In this document: positions 23,108 through 32,846 of the stretch, piece by piece
Layout: every line of letters begins with the position of its first letter
Position numbering within the stretch: position 1 is the stretch's first letter
Assembly (NCBI GenBank): GCA_964498965.1
Contig: CAZCJU010000002.1
Location: 6,954 to 70,953 of the forward strand
DNA length: 64,000 nt
Direction of reading: 5' to 3'
From: CAZCJU01 sp964498965
GTDB lineage: Bacteria > Bacillota > Clostridia > Oscillospirales > CAG-272
Program-made: the position numbers and the translations under genes
The notes under the pieces: model-generated
What the model was told of the DNA's origin: nothing
The model's database searches: none
What the model saw: only the letters and a program-made list of their open reading frames with translations

Positions 23108-25617
23108 TGTTCATCGCAACGGTCAGTATCCTGTCGTTGCCCTACGGAACGGATAACGAATACAGTTATATACTCGATGACCGAGCTGCGGCCGAACACA
23201 TGAACGGAACGGAATTGCCCGACGTTGTCGGAATGTTTGCCGCTCTGCCGTTCGGTACGGGTAACCGGGAAACCGTGGGCCTTATTGTTGCCGTGCGTCG
23301 GGGCGGCGAAATGATAAAGGTTCTTAAAACAATACATTTTCTCTACCAAAAGGAGTATTCCTTGGACGGTGAGTTGCTCGGCCTTTGTCGATATATCGCT
23401 TCGAATACCTTTTGTACGCTCGGCGACGTGGTAAGATGTGCTTTTCCTACCGCATTGCTCGGTCAGCTTGAGGACAGATTCGAAAAAACGGAAAAATCGC
23501 CCGAAGGCTTGAACATAAAACTGCAAATGCTGTATGATTATGTGGTGTCGAATCCGCAACTTTCGCTGGCAGAGCTTTGTGCCGAATTCGGCGATGAAGT
23601 GCAGGACGGACTTCGCTATCTTATCAAGGAAGGTTTTATCCGTGTTCAACCAACCGTAAAAAATGTCCCGACAATCAAGTATAAATGTATTTATTCGCTG
23701 AATATGCCGTATGATGAGGCAGTTCGAAATACGAAAAGCAAAAAAGCAAGACTTTTGGCGGAATACTTGAATACGGTCGCCTCGGAACAGGAAACATATA
23801 TCAAAAAAGAGTATTCGCTCACCGGCAGAGAGCTTAAAGCCCTTTGTGATAAGGGAATACTGAAATCCGAACAGATCGAAGAATATAGAAATCCTTATAT
23901 TTCATATGCGAAAACAGTCAAAAAAGACGATACTGTGCTTAATGACGAGCAACAAAACGCATATGATACGATAAGCGGATTGCTCGATACCCGTAAGCCG
24001 CAGGCGGCATTGCTGTACGGTGTTACGGGAAGCGGAAAAACAAGAGTTATCAAAGCACTTTGCGATAAGGTGATAGCAGAAGGGAAAAGTGTTATTATGC
24101 TCGTTCCCGAAATATCACTGACTCCGCAGTCAACTGCGATCTTTTGTGCCTGCTACGGTGATCGAGTTGCCGTTATGCATTCCTCGCTTTCCGTGGGAGA
24201 ACGCATAGATACGTGGAAACGCGTGAAAAGAGGACTCGTGGATATGGTCATAGGCACGAGAAGTGCCATATTCGCCCCACTGTCCAATTTGGGAATGGTA
24301 GTTATAGATGAGGAACAAGAACATACCTATAAATCCGAAATGACACCGAAGTATCATGCGAGAGATGCGGCGAGATACAGATGTGCCGCTTCAAATGCGT
24401 TGATGCTCCTTGCGTCTGCGACTCCGAGCGTGGAGAGCTTCTATAAAGCAAGTATAGGTAAGTATACGCTCGTCAGAATGATGAACAGATACGGAAGTGC
24501 CGGCGAGGCAAAAACGGTGCTTGCGGATATGCGTGTCGATGTGAGAAACGGAATAACCGATCCGATAGGCACGGAGCTTAAGAAAAAAATATTGGAAAAT
24601 AAAATTTCGGGGAATCAAACGATACTGTTTTTGAACAGACGAGGCTATAACAGCTTTTTGAGTTGCAGAGAATGCGGTAACGTGTTGCTTTGCCCGAATT
24701 GCGATATATCGCTGACATACCATACCAACGGCTTCTTTTCCGCCGAAGCGGCACAACGCTTTGAAACTTCGTATACGGTAAGATCGAATAACGGCTATTT
24801 GATGTGCCATACCTGCGGATATAAAACTAAAATACCGGAAAAATGCGAAAAATGCGGCTCGGAGCATATAGCGTATATGGGCTATGGCACACAAAAGATA
24901 GAAAACGATCTGAAGCAACTTGACCCGTCGCTTCGTGTGTTGCGTATGGATGCGGATACGACGGGCGGAAAGCTGTCGTATGAAAGAATACTTTCGGAAT
25001 TCAAACAGGGAAACGCCGATATACTCTTGGGAACACAAATGGTAACGAAGGGACATGATTTTCCGAACGTGACGCTTGTGGGCGTGCTTCTTGCGGATTT
25101 TTCTTTGTATGTAAATGATTACCGTGCGAATGAAAGAACATTTTCATTACTGACACAGGTAATAGGTCGTGCGGGAAGAAAGGATAAAGAGGGTGTAGCC
25201 GTCATACAAACCTTTAATCCCGAGCATGAAGTATTGTCCCTTTCCTCAAAACAGGATTATGACGCATTTTACAAGGGCGAGATCGCAATGCGTAAAGCCC
25301 TCGCTTATCCGCCGTTTTGCGATATGACCGTGTTTACGTTTTATTCCGAAAACGAAAATATATCGCTTAAGCTGTCGTCTTCGTTCTATAATATGTTGCT
25401 TGAATTGCACGAAAAAGAGTATTCCGATGTGAAGCTCTTATTTTACGGACCGTTTGAAGCACCCGTTTACAGAGTTAAGAGTACATACAGAATGCAGCTT
25501 ATCTGTAAGTGCAAAATGAATAAAAGAACGAGAGAATTGTTTTCACGCATGCTTTCCGATTTTATCAAGATCTGCGGAAAGGGCAGCGGCGTGAGCATTG
25601 ACATTAACCCGATGTAA
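23107..25617 (+). CDS. priA: Primosomal protein N' (replication restart helicase PriA)
   Basis: The 836-residue DEXH helicase restarts stalled replication forks. It has a DNA-binding N-terminus, Walker A GVTGSGKT, Walker B DEEQEHTYKSE, and helicase motifs GTRSAIFAPL, LLASATPS and GTQMVTKGHDFPNVTLVGVL, ending with VIGRAGR. The zinc-binding region starts with CRECGNVLLCPNCDISLTYH and resumes with CHTCGYKTKIPEKCEKCG. Between those two groups there are about 30 residues instead of the usual 10 or so, a small insertion. Coupled to rpoZ by a one-base overlap. Confidence 0.95.
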   Translation: MFIATVSILSLPYGTDNEYSYILDDRAAAEHMNGTELPDVVGMFAALPFGTGNRETVGLIVAVRRGGEMIKVLKTIHFLYQKEYSLDGELLGLCRYIASNTFCTLGDVVRCAFPTALLGQLEDRFEKTEKSPEGLNIKLQMLYDYVVSNPQLSLAELCAEFGDEVQDGLRYLIKEGFIRVQPTVKNVPTIKYKCIYSLNMPYDEAVRNTKSKKARLLAEYLNTVASEQETYIKKEYSLTGRELKALCDKGILKSEQIEEYRNPYISYAKTVKKDDTVLNDEQQNAYDTISGLLDTRKPQAALLYGVTGSGKTRVIKALCDKVIAEGKSVIMLVPEISLTPQSTAIFCACYGDRVAVMHSSLSVGERIDTWKRVKRGLVDMVIGTRSAIFAPLSNLGMVVIDEEQEHTYKSEMTPKYHARDAARYRCAASNALMLLASATPSVESFYKASIGKYTLVRMMNRYGSAGEAKTVLADMRVDVRNGITDPIGTELKKKILENKISGNQTILFLNRRGYNSFLSCRECGNVLLCPNCDISLTYHTNGFFSAEAAQRFETSYTVRSNNGYLMCHTCGYKTKIPEKCEKCGSEHIAYMGYGTQKIENDLKQLDPSLRVLRMDADTTGGKLSYERILSEFKQGNADILLGTQMVTKGHDFPNVTLVGVLLADFSLYVNDYRANERTFSLLTQVIGRAGRKDKEGVAVIQTFNPEHEVLSLSSKQDYDAFYKGEIAMRKALAYPPFCDMTVFTFYSENENISLKLSSSFYNMLLELHEKEYSDVKLLFYGPFEAPVYRVKSTYRMQLICKCKMNKRTRELFSRMLSDFIKICGKGSGVSIDINPM

Positions 25618-25666
25618 AAGTGCCGAATGTTGGATAGAATATAATTGAATATAAAGGAATGGTAAA

Positions 25667-26146
25667 ATGGCTGTACTTAATATCGTAAAAGAAAGAGAAG
25701 AAAATAACGAGGTGTTGCACCGTGTGTGTCGCCCGGTGGAAAAAATAACGCCGAGAATATTGACTCTCCTTGATGATATGACGGAAACGCTTCATAAAGC
25801 AAACGGTTGCGGCCTTGCCGCTCCTCAGGTGGGTGTGCTTCGCCGCGTGGTGATAGTAGAAACGGAGCCGGGCGAGGTCATAGAGCTTATCAATCCAGAA
25901 ATAATCGAGATGCAGGGAAGACAGCGTGAGGTAGAGGGTTGTCTTTCGCTCCCGAATGAGTGGGGAATTACAGAAAGACCTATGTGGGTCAAGGTCAAAG
26001 CCCTTAACAGACACGGCGAGGAAATAACGCTTGAGGGCAGCGGCTTGAAAGCACGTGCCTTTTGTCATGAGCTTGATCACCTGGACGGCGTGCTGTTTTG
26101 CGATAATGCGGTACGTATGCTTGCTCCGGATGAGATAGAGGTCTAA
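25667..26146 (+). CDS. def: Peptide deformylase
   Basis: The 159-residue metal-dependent hydrolase removes the formyl group from nascent N-terminal Met. All three motifs are present: GCGLAAPQVG (GxGLAAPQ), EGCLSLP (EGCxS) and CHELDHLDG (HExxH). Cys of motif 2 and both His of motif 3 bind the metal. It is 49 bases after priA and 2 before fmt, the standard def-fmt pair. Confidence 0.95.
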   Translation: MAVLNIVKEREENNEVLHRVCRPVEKITPRILTLLDDMTETLHKANGCGLAAPQVGVLRRVVIVETEPGEVIELINPEIIEMQGRQREVEGCLSLPNEWGITERPMWVKVKALNRHGEEITLEGSGLKARAFCHELDHLDGVLFCDNAVRMLAPDEIEV

Positions 26147-26148
26147 TA

Positions 26149-27096
26149 ATGAGAATTCTTTTTATGGGAACGCCGGATATCGCAAGAGATATCCTGAAAG
26201 CCCTGCTCGATAACGGTCATGAGATCGTCGGCGTGTTTACACAGCCTGATAAACCTAAGGGCAGAGGCTACACGCTTACTCCGCCGCCGGTGAAGCTTTA
26301 TGCACAGGAGCATTCCATACCCGTATATCAGCCGAAAAGCCTTCGGTGTGCCGAAGCCGCAGAACTTGTCGGTAGCACCGATGCCGAGCTTATAGTTGTC
26401 GTCGCATACGGTAAAATACTACCGGGCGAAATATTAACATTGCCGAAATATGGCTGCATAAATGTCCATGCCTCGTTGTTGCCGGAATACAGAGGCGCCG
26501 CCCCGATCCAACGCAGTATAATGGACGGGAAAAAAGAAACCGGCGTAACAACAATGTTTATGGACGAAGGACTTGATACGGGCGATATGCTTCTGACAAA
26601 AAAAGTCAATATAGACAATAATATGAATTGCCTCGATTTGACACGGTTGCTCTCCGAAAAAGGTGCGGAAATATTGCTGGAAACAATAAAAATGCTTGAG
26701 AAAGGCACGCTTCGGAGAATTAAACAGGACGATTCAAAGGCAACTTATGCGGCAAAAATAGAAAAAAGCGAATTGCAGATAGATTTTTCAAAAAGTGCCG
26801 AGCAAATACACGACCTCGTGCGTTCTGTGTATCCGTCGCTTGCGGCGTACACGTATGTGAATACACAAAAGGGAAGAAAACAGATAAAGCTCGCAAAAAC
26901 CGAGGCGTTTGACTCGAATACGACCGCACGTGCCGGTGAAATAATCGAGTGCGATGCGAAAAACGGCAAACTTGTTGTTGCCTGCGGTAAAGGAGTATTG
27001 TGGATCAACGAGCTTATACCCGAGGGAAAAAGCAAAATGGCTTGTGCCGATTTTATAAGAGGTCGTGCCGTCGCTAAGGGAGATGTTTTAGGATAA
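26149..27096 (+). CDS. fmt: Methionyl-tRNA formyltransferase
   Basis: The 315-residue enzyme formylates Met-tRNA(fMet) with 10-formyl-tetrahydrofolate. It has MGTPDIARDILKAL at the N-terminus, the folate site INVHASLLPEYRGAAPIQRSIMDG (Asn, His and the later Asp as catalytic residues) and the DEGLDTGDML motif, followed by the C-terminal OB-like tRNA domain. It follows def by two bases and has no spacer for a separate promoter. Confidence 0.95.
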   Translation: MRILFMGTPDIARDILKALLDNGHEIVGVFTQPDKPKGRGYTLTPPPVKLYAQEHSIPVYQPKSLRCAEAAELVGSTDAELIVVVAYGKILPGEILTLPKYGCINVHASLLPEYRGAAPIQRSIMDGKKETGVTTMFMDEGLDTGDMLLTKKVNIDNNMNCLDLTRLLSEKGAEILLETIKMLEKGTLRRIKQDDSKATYAAKIEKSELQIDFSKSAEQIHDLVRSVYPSLAAYTYVNTQKGRKQIKLAKTEAFDSNTTARAGEIIECDAKNGKLVVACGKGVLWINELIPEGKSKMACADFIRGRAVAKGDVLG

Positions 27097-27104
27097 TCGG
27101 ATAA

Positions 27105-27803
27105 ATGAGTTATTATTACTACATTATTTTTATGTTGCCGGCAATGCTCTTTGCTCTTATGTGCCAAGTGTCGGTGAAAGCAACGTTTTCAAAATACAGC
27201 AAAGTGTTGAATAAAAGAGGCATAAGCGGAGAAACGGCGGCAAGGATCGTTTTGACAAAGGGCGTTGACGGCGTGACCGCACATGATGTCAAGATAGCCT
27301 CCACAGAGGGCGAACTTACGGATCATTTCGACCCGAGAACAAATATAATATCACTTTCCAAGCCCGTATATTCGGCAACTACCGTTTCCGCTGTGGGTGT
27401 TGCGGCACATGAAGCGGGACACGCATTGCAATATGCGTCGGGATATTCCATGATGAAGCTCAGAGCCGCAATTATCCCCATGTGTAATTTCGGTGCGGCG
27501 GTATCTCCTTATTTGATCCTTATAGGTCTGGCGTTTGCAAACGAGTACCTGTATCTTATAGGAATAATCGCCTATTGTGCGGTCGCACTGTTTCAATTGG
27601 TAACATTGCCCGTCGAATTTAACGCATCAAGACGGGCATTGAGAGCAATAGAAAACTCGGCAATACTTACCGGCGATGAGATTGCCGGTGCGAAAAAGGT
27701 GCTGACGGCGGCGGCAATGACCTATGTTGCGGCATTGTTTTCTTCGTTTATGCAGATATTGTATTATTTAAGTCTGATGAATAACAGAAAGAATCGCAAA
27801 TGA
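27105..27803 (+). CDS. yugP: YugP family membrane zinc metallopeptidase
   Basis: The 232-residue protein has an N-terminal membrane helix, the metallopeptidase motif AAHEAGHALQYA (HExxH), and two or three further helices (about residues 120-165 and 195-220). The ordered segment DHFDPRTNIISLSKPVYS upstream of HExxH is typical of YugP. Its substrates are unknown. In B. subtilis yugP lies elsewhere on the chromosome, so its insertion between fmt and rsmB is a local rearrangement. Its stop overlaps the rsmB ATG by 4 bases (ATGA). Confidence 0.88.
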   Translation: MSYYYYIIFMLPAMLFALMCQVSVKATFSKYSKVLNKRGISGETAARIVLTKGVDGVTAHDVKIASTEGELTDHFDPRTNIISLSKPVYSATTVSAVGVAAHEAGHALQYASGYSMMKLRAAIIPMCNFGAAVSPYLILIGLAFANEYLYLIGIIAYCAVALFQLVTLPVEFNASRRALRAIENSAILTGDEIAGAKKVLTAAAMTYVAALFSSFMQILYYLSLMNNRKNRK

Positions 27804-29098
27804 ATACAAGTGCAAGAGAAATAGCTTTATTGTCGCTTTGCAGATACGAAAGAGAAGAAAAATACTCGAATATCGAGGCCGATGCGGCGATTAAAAAATT
27901 CAAGCTCGTCGGTGCGGAGAAAAAATTATATACGAAACTGCTATACGGCACGATCGAAAAAAAGCTCACACTCGATTATATAATTCAAAAGCTTTCATCG
28001 AGAAAGCTTGACGACCTGTCATTGCAAATGAAAAATATATTGCGTATGTCGATATATCAAATGCGTTATCTTGACAAGATCCCCGATAATGCTGCCGTTA
28101 ATGAAGGCGTTGAGCTTGCGAAAAAATTTGAAAAACCCGCATCCGCATCATTCGCAAACGCAATATTACGCAGATATGCCGCAGACGGCGATAAGATCAA
28201 GCTGCCGAATAAGAGTGCCGGAGTAATCGAGTACCTGTCCGTTAATTATTCCGTCGGATACGATATCGTAAAAGCGTTGACGGATTCGCTCGGCGAAAAC
28301 GATGCCGAACTTATGCTGAAAAAAATAAACGACATCGAGCATTATGTCACACTCCGTGTCAATACCCTGAAAACAACTCGGGAAGAACTGAAAGGTAAGC
28401 TTGCGGAGAATAATATCAAATGCGAAGAATGTAAAGCATCCCCGTTCGGCTTGCGAGTGCTATCCTATGTAGAAGTCCCCGCATTGCTCGCCATAGTCGG
28501 AAACGACGCATTTATAGAGGACGAGGCAAGTCAGCTTGCTGTCGCAACGCTTGATTGTAAGCCGAATTTCACAGTTGTGGATACTTGTGCCGCCCCCGGC
28601 GGGAAGACCGTAAGCTGTGCCGTCGAAATGAAAAACAGCGGCAAGATCTACGCATTCGATCTGCACGATAATAAGATAAAATTGATCGATAAAGCCGCTG
28701 AAAGGCTCGGAGTGACGATCATTAAAGCCGCTTGCCGTAACGGCAAGGATCCCGATGCGGAATTGTTCGGCAAAGCCGATCGTGTGCTTTGCGATGTGCC
28801 TTGCTCCAATATCGGAGTGATGGCGAAAAAACCGGAGGTAAGGTATAAAAAGCTGTCCGATATCGATTCGCTTGTGCTGACACAACGACAAATATTGGAG
28901 CAAAGTGTAAAATACCTGAAAACAGGCGGAAAGCTTCTGTATTCGACTTGTACCGTCGATAAGAGAGAAAACGAGGAAAATATCAGTGACTTTTTGTCGA
29001 GTCACCCGAATTATTCTTTGGTATGCGAAAGGACCTTGACACCGCATAAGGACAACTGCGACGGATTTTATATAGCGGTGATAACGAAAAATGATTGA
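27800..29098 (+). CDS. rsmB: 16S rRNA (cytosine-967-C5)-methyltransferase
   Basis: The 432-residue protein has an N-terminal NusB-like RNA-binding domain (about 1-140) and a Rossmann methyltransferase domain. The latter shows VDTCAAPGGKTVSCAV (SAM site), the catalytic motif IV CDVPCSNIGVM and motif VI YSTCTV with the second Cys. It methylates C967 of 16S rRNA. ATGA overlap with yugP upstream and an 8-base overlap with rlmN downstream indicate translational coupling. Confidence 0.93.
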   Translation: MNTSAREIALLSLCRYEREEKYSNIEADAAIKKFKLVGAEKKLYTKLLYGTIEKKLTLDYIIQKLSSRKLDDLSLQMKNILRMSIYQMRYLDKIPDNAAVNEGVELAKKFEKPASASFANAILRRYAADGDKIKLPNKSAGVIEYLSVNYSVGYDIVKALTDSLGENDAELMLKKINDIEHYVTLRVNTLKTTREELKGKLAENNIKCEECKASPFGLRVLSYVEVPALLAIVGNDAFIEDEASQLAVATLDCKPNFTVVDTCAAPGGKTVSCAVEMKNSGKIYAFDLHDNKIKLIDKAAERLGVTIIKAACRNGKDPDAELFGKADRVLCDVPCSNIGVMAKKPEVRYKKLSDIDSLVLTQRQILEQSVKYLKTGGKLLYSTCTVDKRENEENISDFLSSHPNYSLVCERTLTPHKDNCDGFYIAVITKND

Positions 29099-30128
29099 TA
29101 TACTGTCGTTTGATAAAAAAGAACTCGAGGATTGGCTGATATCGTTAAAACAGCCGAAATACCGTGCCGCTCAAATATTCAAATGGCTTCACATGGGAGT
29201 TGATTTTGACGGTATGACCGATATACCGCTTTCACTCAGAAATTATTTGAAGGAAAACGCCGAGATCCGTACACCCGCCGTCGCAAAAAAATTCGTTTCA
29301 CATGACGGAACCGTGAAATACCTGATGAAATTGCATGACGGAGAAATAGTTGAAAGCGTGCTGATGAAATATAAACACGGTAATTCGGTCTGTATATCCT
29401 CTCAGGTCGGTTGCAGAATGGGATGTAAATTCTGTGCCTCTACCTTGAAAGGCATGAAACGCTCACTTTTGCCCTCCGAATTGCTCGGACAAGTGCTTGC
29501 GGTGCAGTGTGACAGCGGAGAAAGAATTTCAAATATAGTTATGATGGGAATAGGCGAGCCGCTTGATAATTTCGATAATACGGTAAAATTTTTGCATCTT
29601 GTGAGCTGTGATGACGGAATAAATATCGGTACAAGACATATTTCGGTTTCAACTTGCGGTATCGTCCCGAAAATTTACGAGCTTGCACAAAAACAACTGC
29701 CGATAACGCTTTCAATCTCACTTCATGCCGTGAATGACGAAATGCGATCGAGTATAATGCCTGTAAATAAAAAATATAAAATTTCCGAGCTTCTTATGGC
29801 TTGCCGTGATTATTTTGAAAAAACAGGCAGAAGAATATCATTTGAGTATACTTTGATATCGAATGTGAACGACAGCGAGGACGAAGCGGTCAAATTGGCA
29901 AGGTTGCTCCATAGATATTTGGAAAATATGCCCGTACACGTCAATTTGATACCGATAAACGAGGTAAAGGAAAGAAATTTCAAAAAAGGTACAGAGCTGT
30001 CCGTAAAACAATTTGCGGATAAGCTTAACGGTATGGGCGTAACGGCTACGGTGCGACGCAGCTTGGGAGGAGATATCAATGCCTCCTGCGGACAACTCAG
30101 AAATTCATACGAGGAACAAAATCGGTAA
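29091..30128 (+). CDS. rlmN: Dual-specificity RNA methyltransferase RlmN
   Basis: The 345-residue radical SAM enzyme makes m2A2503 in 23S rRNA and m2A37 in some tRNAs. The [4Fe-4S] motif is CRMGCKFCAS (CxxxCxxC, about residues 107-114). MGIGEPLDN is the SAM-binding segment and RRSLGGDINASCGQL holds the conserved C-terminal Cys that accepts the methyl group. It starts within rsmB by 8 bases. A 47-base gap separates it from the phosphatase. Confidence 0.95.
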   Translation: MIDILSFDKKELEDWLISLKQPKYRAAQIFKWLHMGVDFDGMTDIPLSLRNYLKENAEIRTPAVAKKFVSHDGTVKYLMKLHDGEIVESVLMKYKHGNSVCISSQVGCRMGCKFCASTLKGMKRSLLPSELLGQVLAVQCDSGERISNIVMMGIGEPLDNFDNTVKFLHLVSCDDGINIGTRHISVSTCGIVPKIYELAQKQLPITLSISLHAVNDEMRSSIMPVNKKYKISELLMACRDYFEKTGRRISFEYTLISNVNDSEDEAVKLARLLHRYLENMPVHVNLIPINEVKERNFKKGTELSVKQFADKLNGMGVTATVRRSLGGDINASCGQLRNSYEEQNR

Positions 30129-30175
30129 TTTTTCGATTTCGGTAAATGCCGGAGTAGAGCAAATGGAGATTATAT

Positions 30176-30937
30176 ATGAAATTATTCGGTCTATGCGACA
30201 AAGGAAAAACACGTGCGGTCAATCAAGATTCATTCAGAATCGAAGAGCTTTCGGACAGTGTTTGCCTTTGCACTGTATGTGACGGCATGGGAGGAGCAAA
30301 TGCGGGCGATAAAGCAAGTACTCTTGCCGTGTACGTTTTTAATACAACCGTAATACAAGTCTTAAAAAAGCACAGCGACGAGAACTATGTGCCGAGCATA
30401 AACGATATGCAGCTGCGTCGACTGTTTTTGTCGGCCGTGTCACGTGCAAATGCGGTGATCTTCGAGAAAAGCAGATCATCTTCCGAATTTGAAGGAATGG
30501 GTACGACCCTTGTTTCGACACTCGTTACTCCGAATAATATTTATGCGGTAAACGTCGGCGACAGCCGCATGTACGGAATGAAAAACGGTATGCTCGAACA
30601 GATAACAAAAGACCATTCGTATGTGCAGTACCTTGTGGACGAGGGAGTTATAGAACCCGAACAAGCAAATAATCATCCGAAAAAAAACATCATCACAAGG
30701 GCAGTCGGAACGAATGATTATACAGAAGCCGATTTCTTCGTCGTCGAAAGGAAAAAATACGATAGATTGTTGCTTTGCTCTGACGGCTTGAGTAATTACG
30801 TCAATAACGATCAAATGTGCGAGATATTGAACGACGAGATCGGAAATGCGGTACATAGACTGATAGAAGCCGCAAACGAAAACGGCGGCGGTGATAACAT
30901 TACAGCCGTGGCGGTTTCTTTGGAGGAGTGTGAATGA
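30176..30937 (+). CDS. prpC: PP2C-type Ser/Thr protein phosphatase
   Basis: The 253-residue phosphatase has PPM motifs in order: TRAVNQDSFRI, VCDGMGGANAGDKAS (Mn/Mg-binding Asp), GMGTTLV, VGDSRMYG, LLLCSDGLSNYV and GGGDNITAV. It should reverse phosphorylation by the following PASTA kinase. ATGA overlap (30934-30937) couples it to that gene. The ATG follows GGAG. This is the prpC-prkC pair of Gram-positive bacteria. Confidence 0.93.
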   Translation: MKLFGLCDKGKTRAVNQDSFRIEELSDSVCLCTVCDGMGGANAGDKASTLAVYVFNTTVIQVLKKHSDENYVPSINDMQLRRLFLSAVSRANAVIFEKSRSSSEFEGMGTTLVSTLVTPNNIYAVNVGDSRMYGMKNGMLEQITKDHSYVQYLVDEGVIEPEQANNHPKKNIITRAVGTNDYTEADFFVVERKKYDRLLLCSDGLSNYVNNDQMCEILNDEIGNAVHRLIEAANENGGGDNITAVAVSLEECE

Positions 30938-32844
30938 TGGGCGAATACGATAGATACGTCGGAAAAACTATAGACGGCAGATTCAAAATAGAAAAGGTGA
31001 TCGGCAGCGGCGGTATGTCGGTCGTATTTAAAGCCGAGGACACCGTGCTGAATAAGGTAGTTGCCGTAAAATTGCTTAAAGAGGATAAGCAAAATGATCC
31101 CACTTATATCAGAAGCTTTATAAACGAATCAAAAGCGGTGGCAATGCTTTCCCATGAAAATATAGTGCATATCTACGATGTGTCCGTCAAGGAAAAAATG
31201 CAATATATCGTTATGGAATATATTGAAGGCATAACGCTTAAAACTTATTTGAAAAGAAAAGGCGGTATACTCGATTGGCGTGAAACGCTTTCAATCACCG
31301 AACAAATATTACGTGCGTTGGATCATGCACATTCAAAAGGCATAATACACCGCGATATAAAGCCGTCGAATATAATGTTGCTTCGTAACGGATTGATAAA
31401 AGTCGCCGATTTCGGTATAGCCAAATTGCCCGAAAACGATACAATGACCAATACGAACCGTGCAATCGGAACAGTGCATTATATCAGCCCCGAGCAGGCG
31501 AAAAGCGAACAAATAGATGCGAAAAGCGACCTGTATTCCGTTGGAATAATGATGTATGAGCTTGCGTGCGGAAAGCTTCCGTTTACCGGGGACTCACCCG
31601 TTTCCGTTGCACTTAAGCAAATCGGAGAACAGGCAGTGCCGCCGAGAACGGTAAATCCCGAATTGCCGATAGGTGTGGAACAAATAATCGTCAGGGCGAT
31701 GGAAAAAAGCCCCGAAAGAAGATACCAAAGTGCAAAGGCAATGCTTAAACACGTAACCGCTCTTAAGGAAAACCCGAAATTGCGATTCAGGAATCCGAAC
31801 GATGAAAAACATGATGAGGAAGAGGGCGAAACCGTCATCGTTCCGAATGATAAACACGTCGTTGTGGAGGGACGTTCCGTTTTGCCGATAATTCTCGGTG
31901 TGCTGTCATCGTTTTTGATAGTAGCCGTGATACTCGCTTTTCGCGTGTTCGATAAGTTGTCCGAATCCATGAATGATACGAATTCCAAAACCGTAGTGGT
32001 TGAGGATTATGTCGGCAAAATACTCGATGACAGCTTGCGTTCACAGCTCGAGGATATGGGCTATCGCATAAAAGAATATACCGGTGCGGGTGATGAGGGA
32101 AGTATTCTGAACGAGATCGTCGAACAGAGTATCGCCCCCGGAAGCAGTGAAAAATATATCCCGAACGAAAAATATATTGATATTACATTCTATGTGTATA
32201 AAGGCTCGAATACGGTAAAATTGCCGGATTTCACTTACAGAGAATACGCAGCCGTAAAAACCGAATACATGAATATGTATGATATAAAGGTGGAACGAAT
32301 ATACGATGACTACGTCCCGTCGGGATATGTTATCCGCACAGAGCCTGCGGCGGGAAGCGACGTTACAATCGGCTCGCAGTTGAAGCTTTATGTAAGTAAC
32401 GGTGTCGATTCCTCGTCCGTTAATAAAGTGAAGATGAAAAGCCTCGTCGGAATGACATCGGCGGAAGCACGCAAATGGCTCGTAGATAGCGGCTTAAAGC
32501 TCGGATATATCAATTTCGAGGAATCTGCCGATTACGATAAGGATATTATCTCATACCAAAGCGTAAGCGTAGGCTCGGAGGTCGCAGAGGGTACGGCTGT
32601 TGATGTTACCGTAAGCCTCGGCAAATATATCATTATGATCGATATGTACGGCATGAACGAGGACGATGCTAAACAGTGGATCGAAGATAACGGCTTGAAG
32701 CTCGGCAAAGTCAAATATAAAAAAGCCGATGAAAAGGATTATACAGTGATCTACCAAAGCATTGAACCAAATGAAAGAGTCGAGGCGGGAACAAGCGTGG
32801 ATCTGAATATCTGCTCGAATAGCGTTTTCGATTGGTTTTCGTGA
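30934..32844 (+). CDS. prkC: PASTA-domain Ser/Thr protein kinase
   Basis: The 636-residue single-pass membrane kinase has a Gly-rich loop IGSGGMSVVFKA, VAVKLLK (ATP Lys), HRDIKPSNIM and VADFGIAK (DFG) in a cytoplasmic domain of about 270 residues. A membrane helix lies near residues 308-330. Four extracellular PASTA-like units follow (about 344-627), each with the pattern of a GxYxxxxA-W helix and a GSxVxxGT loop. PASTA domains sense muropeptides and beta-lactams; PrkC regulates germination and wall growth. A second ATG one codon on is an alternative start. Confidence 0.95.
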   Translation: MMGEYDRYVGKTIDGRFKIEKVIGSGGMSVVFKAEDTVLNKVVAVKLLKEDKQNDPTYIRSFINESKAVAMLSHENIVHIYDVSVKEKMQYIVMEYIEGITLKTYLKRKGGILDWRETLSITEQILRALDHAHSKGIIHRDIKPSNIMLLRNGLIKVADFGIAKLPENDTMTNTNRAIGTVHYISPEQAKSEQIDAKSDLYSVGIMMYELACGKLPFTGDSPVSVALKQIGEQAVPPRTVNPELPIGVEQIIVRAMEKSPERRYQSAKAMLKHVTALKENPKLRFRNPNDEKHDEEEGETVIVPNDKHVVVEGRSVLPIILGVLSSFLIVAVILAFRVFDKLSESMNDTNSKTVVVEDYVGKILDDSLRSQLEDMGYRIKEYTGAGDEGSILNEIVEQSIAPGSSEKYIPNEKYIDITFYVYKGSNTVKLPDFTYREYAAVKTEYMNMYDIKVERIYDDYVPSGYVIRTEPAAGSDVTIGSQLKLYVSNGVDSSSVNKVKMKSLVGMTSAEARKWLVDSGLKLGYINFEESADYDKDIISYQSVSVGSEVAEGTAVDVTVSLGKYIIMIDMYGMNEDDAKQWIEDNGLKLGKVKYKKADEKDYTVIYQSIEPNERVEAGTSVDLNICSNSVFDWFS

Positions 32845-32846
32845 AG

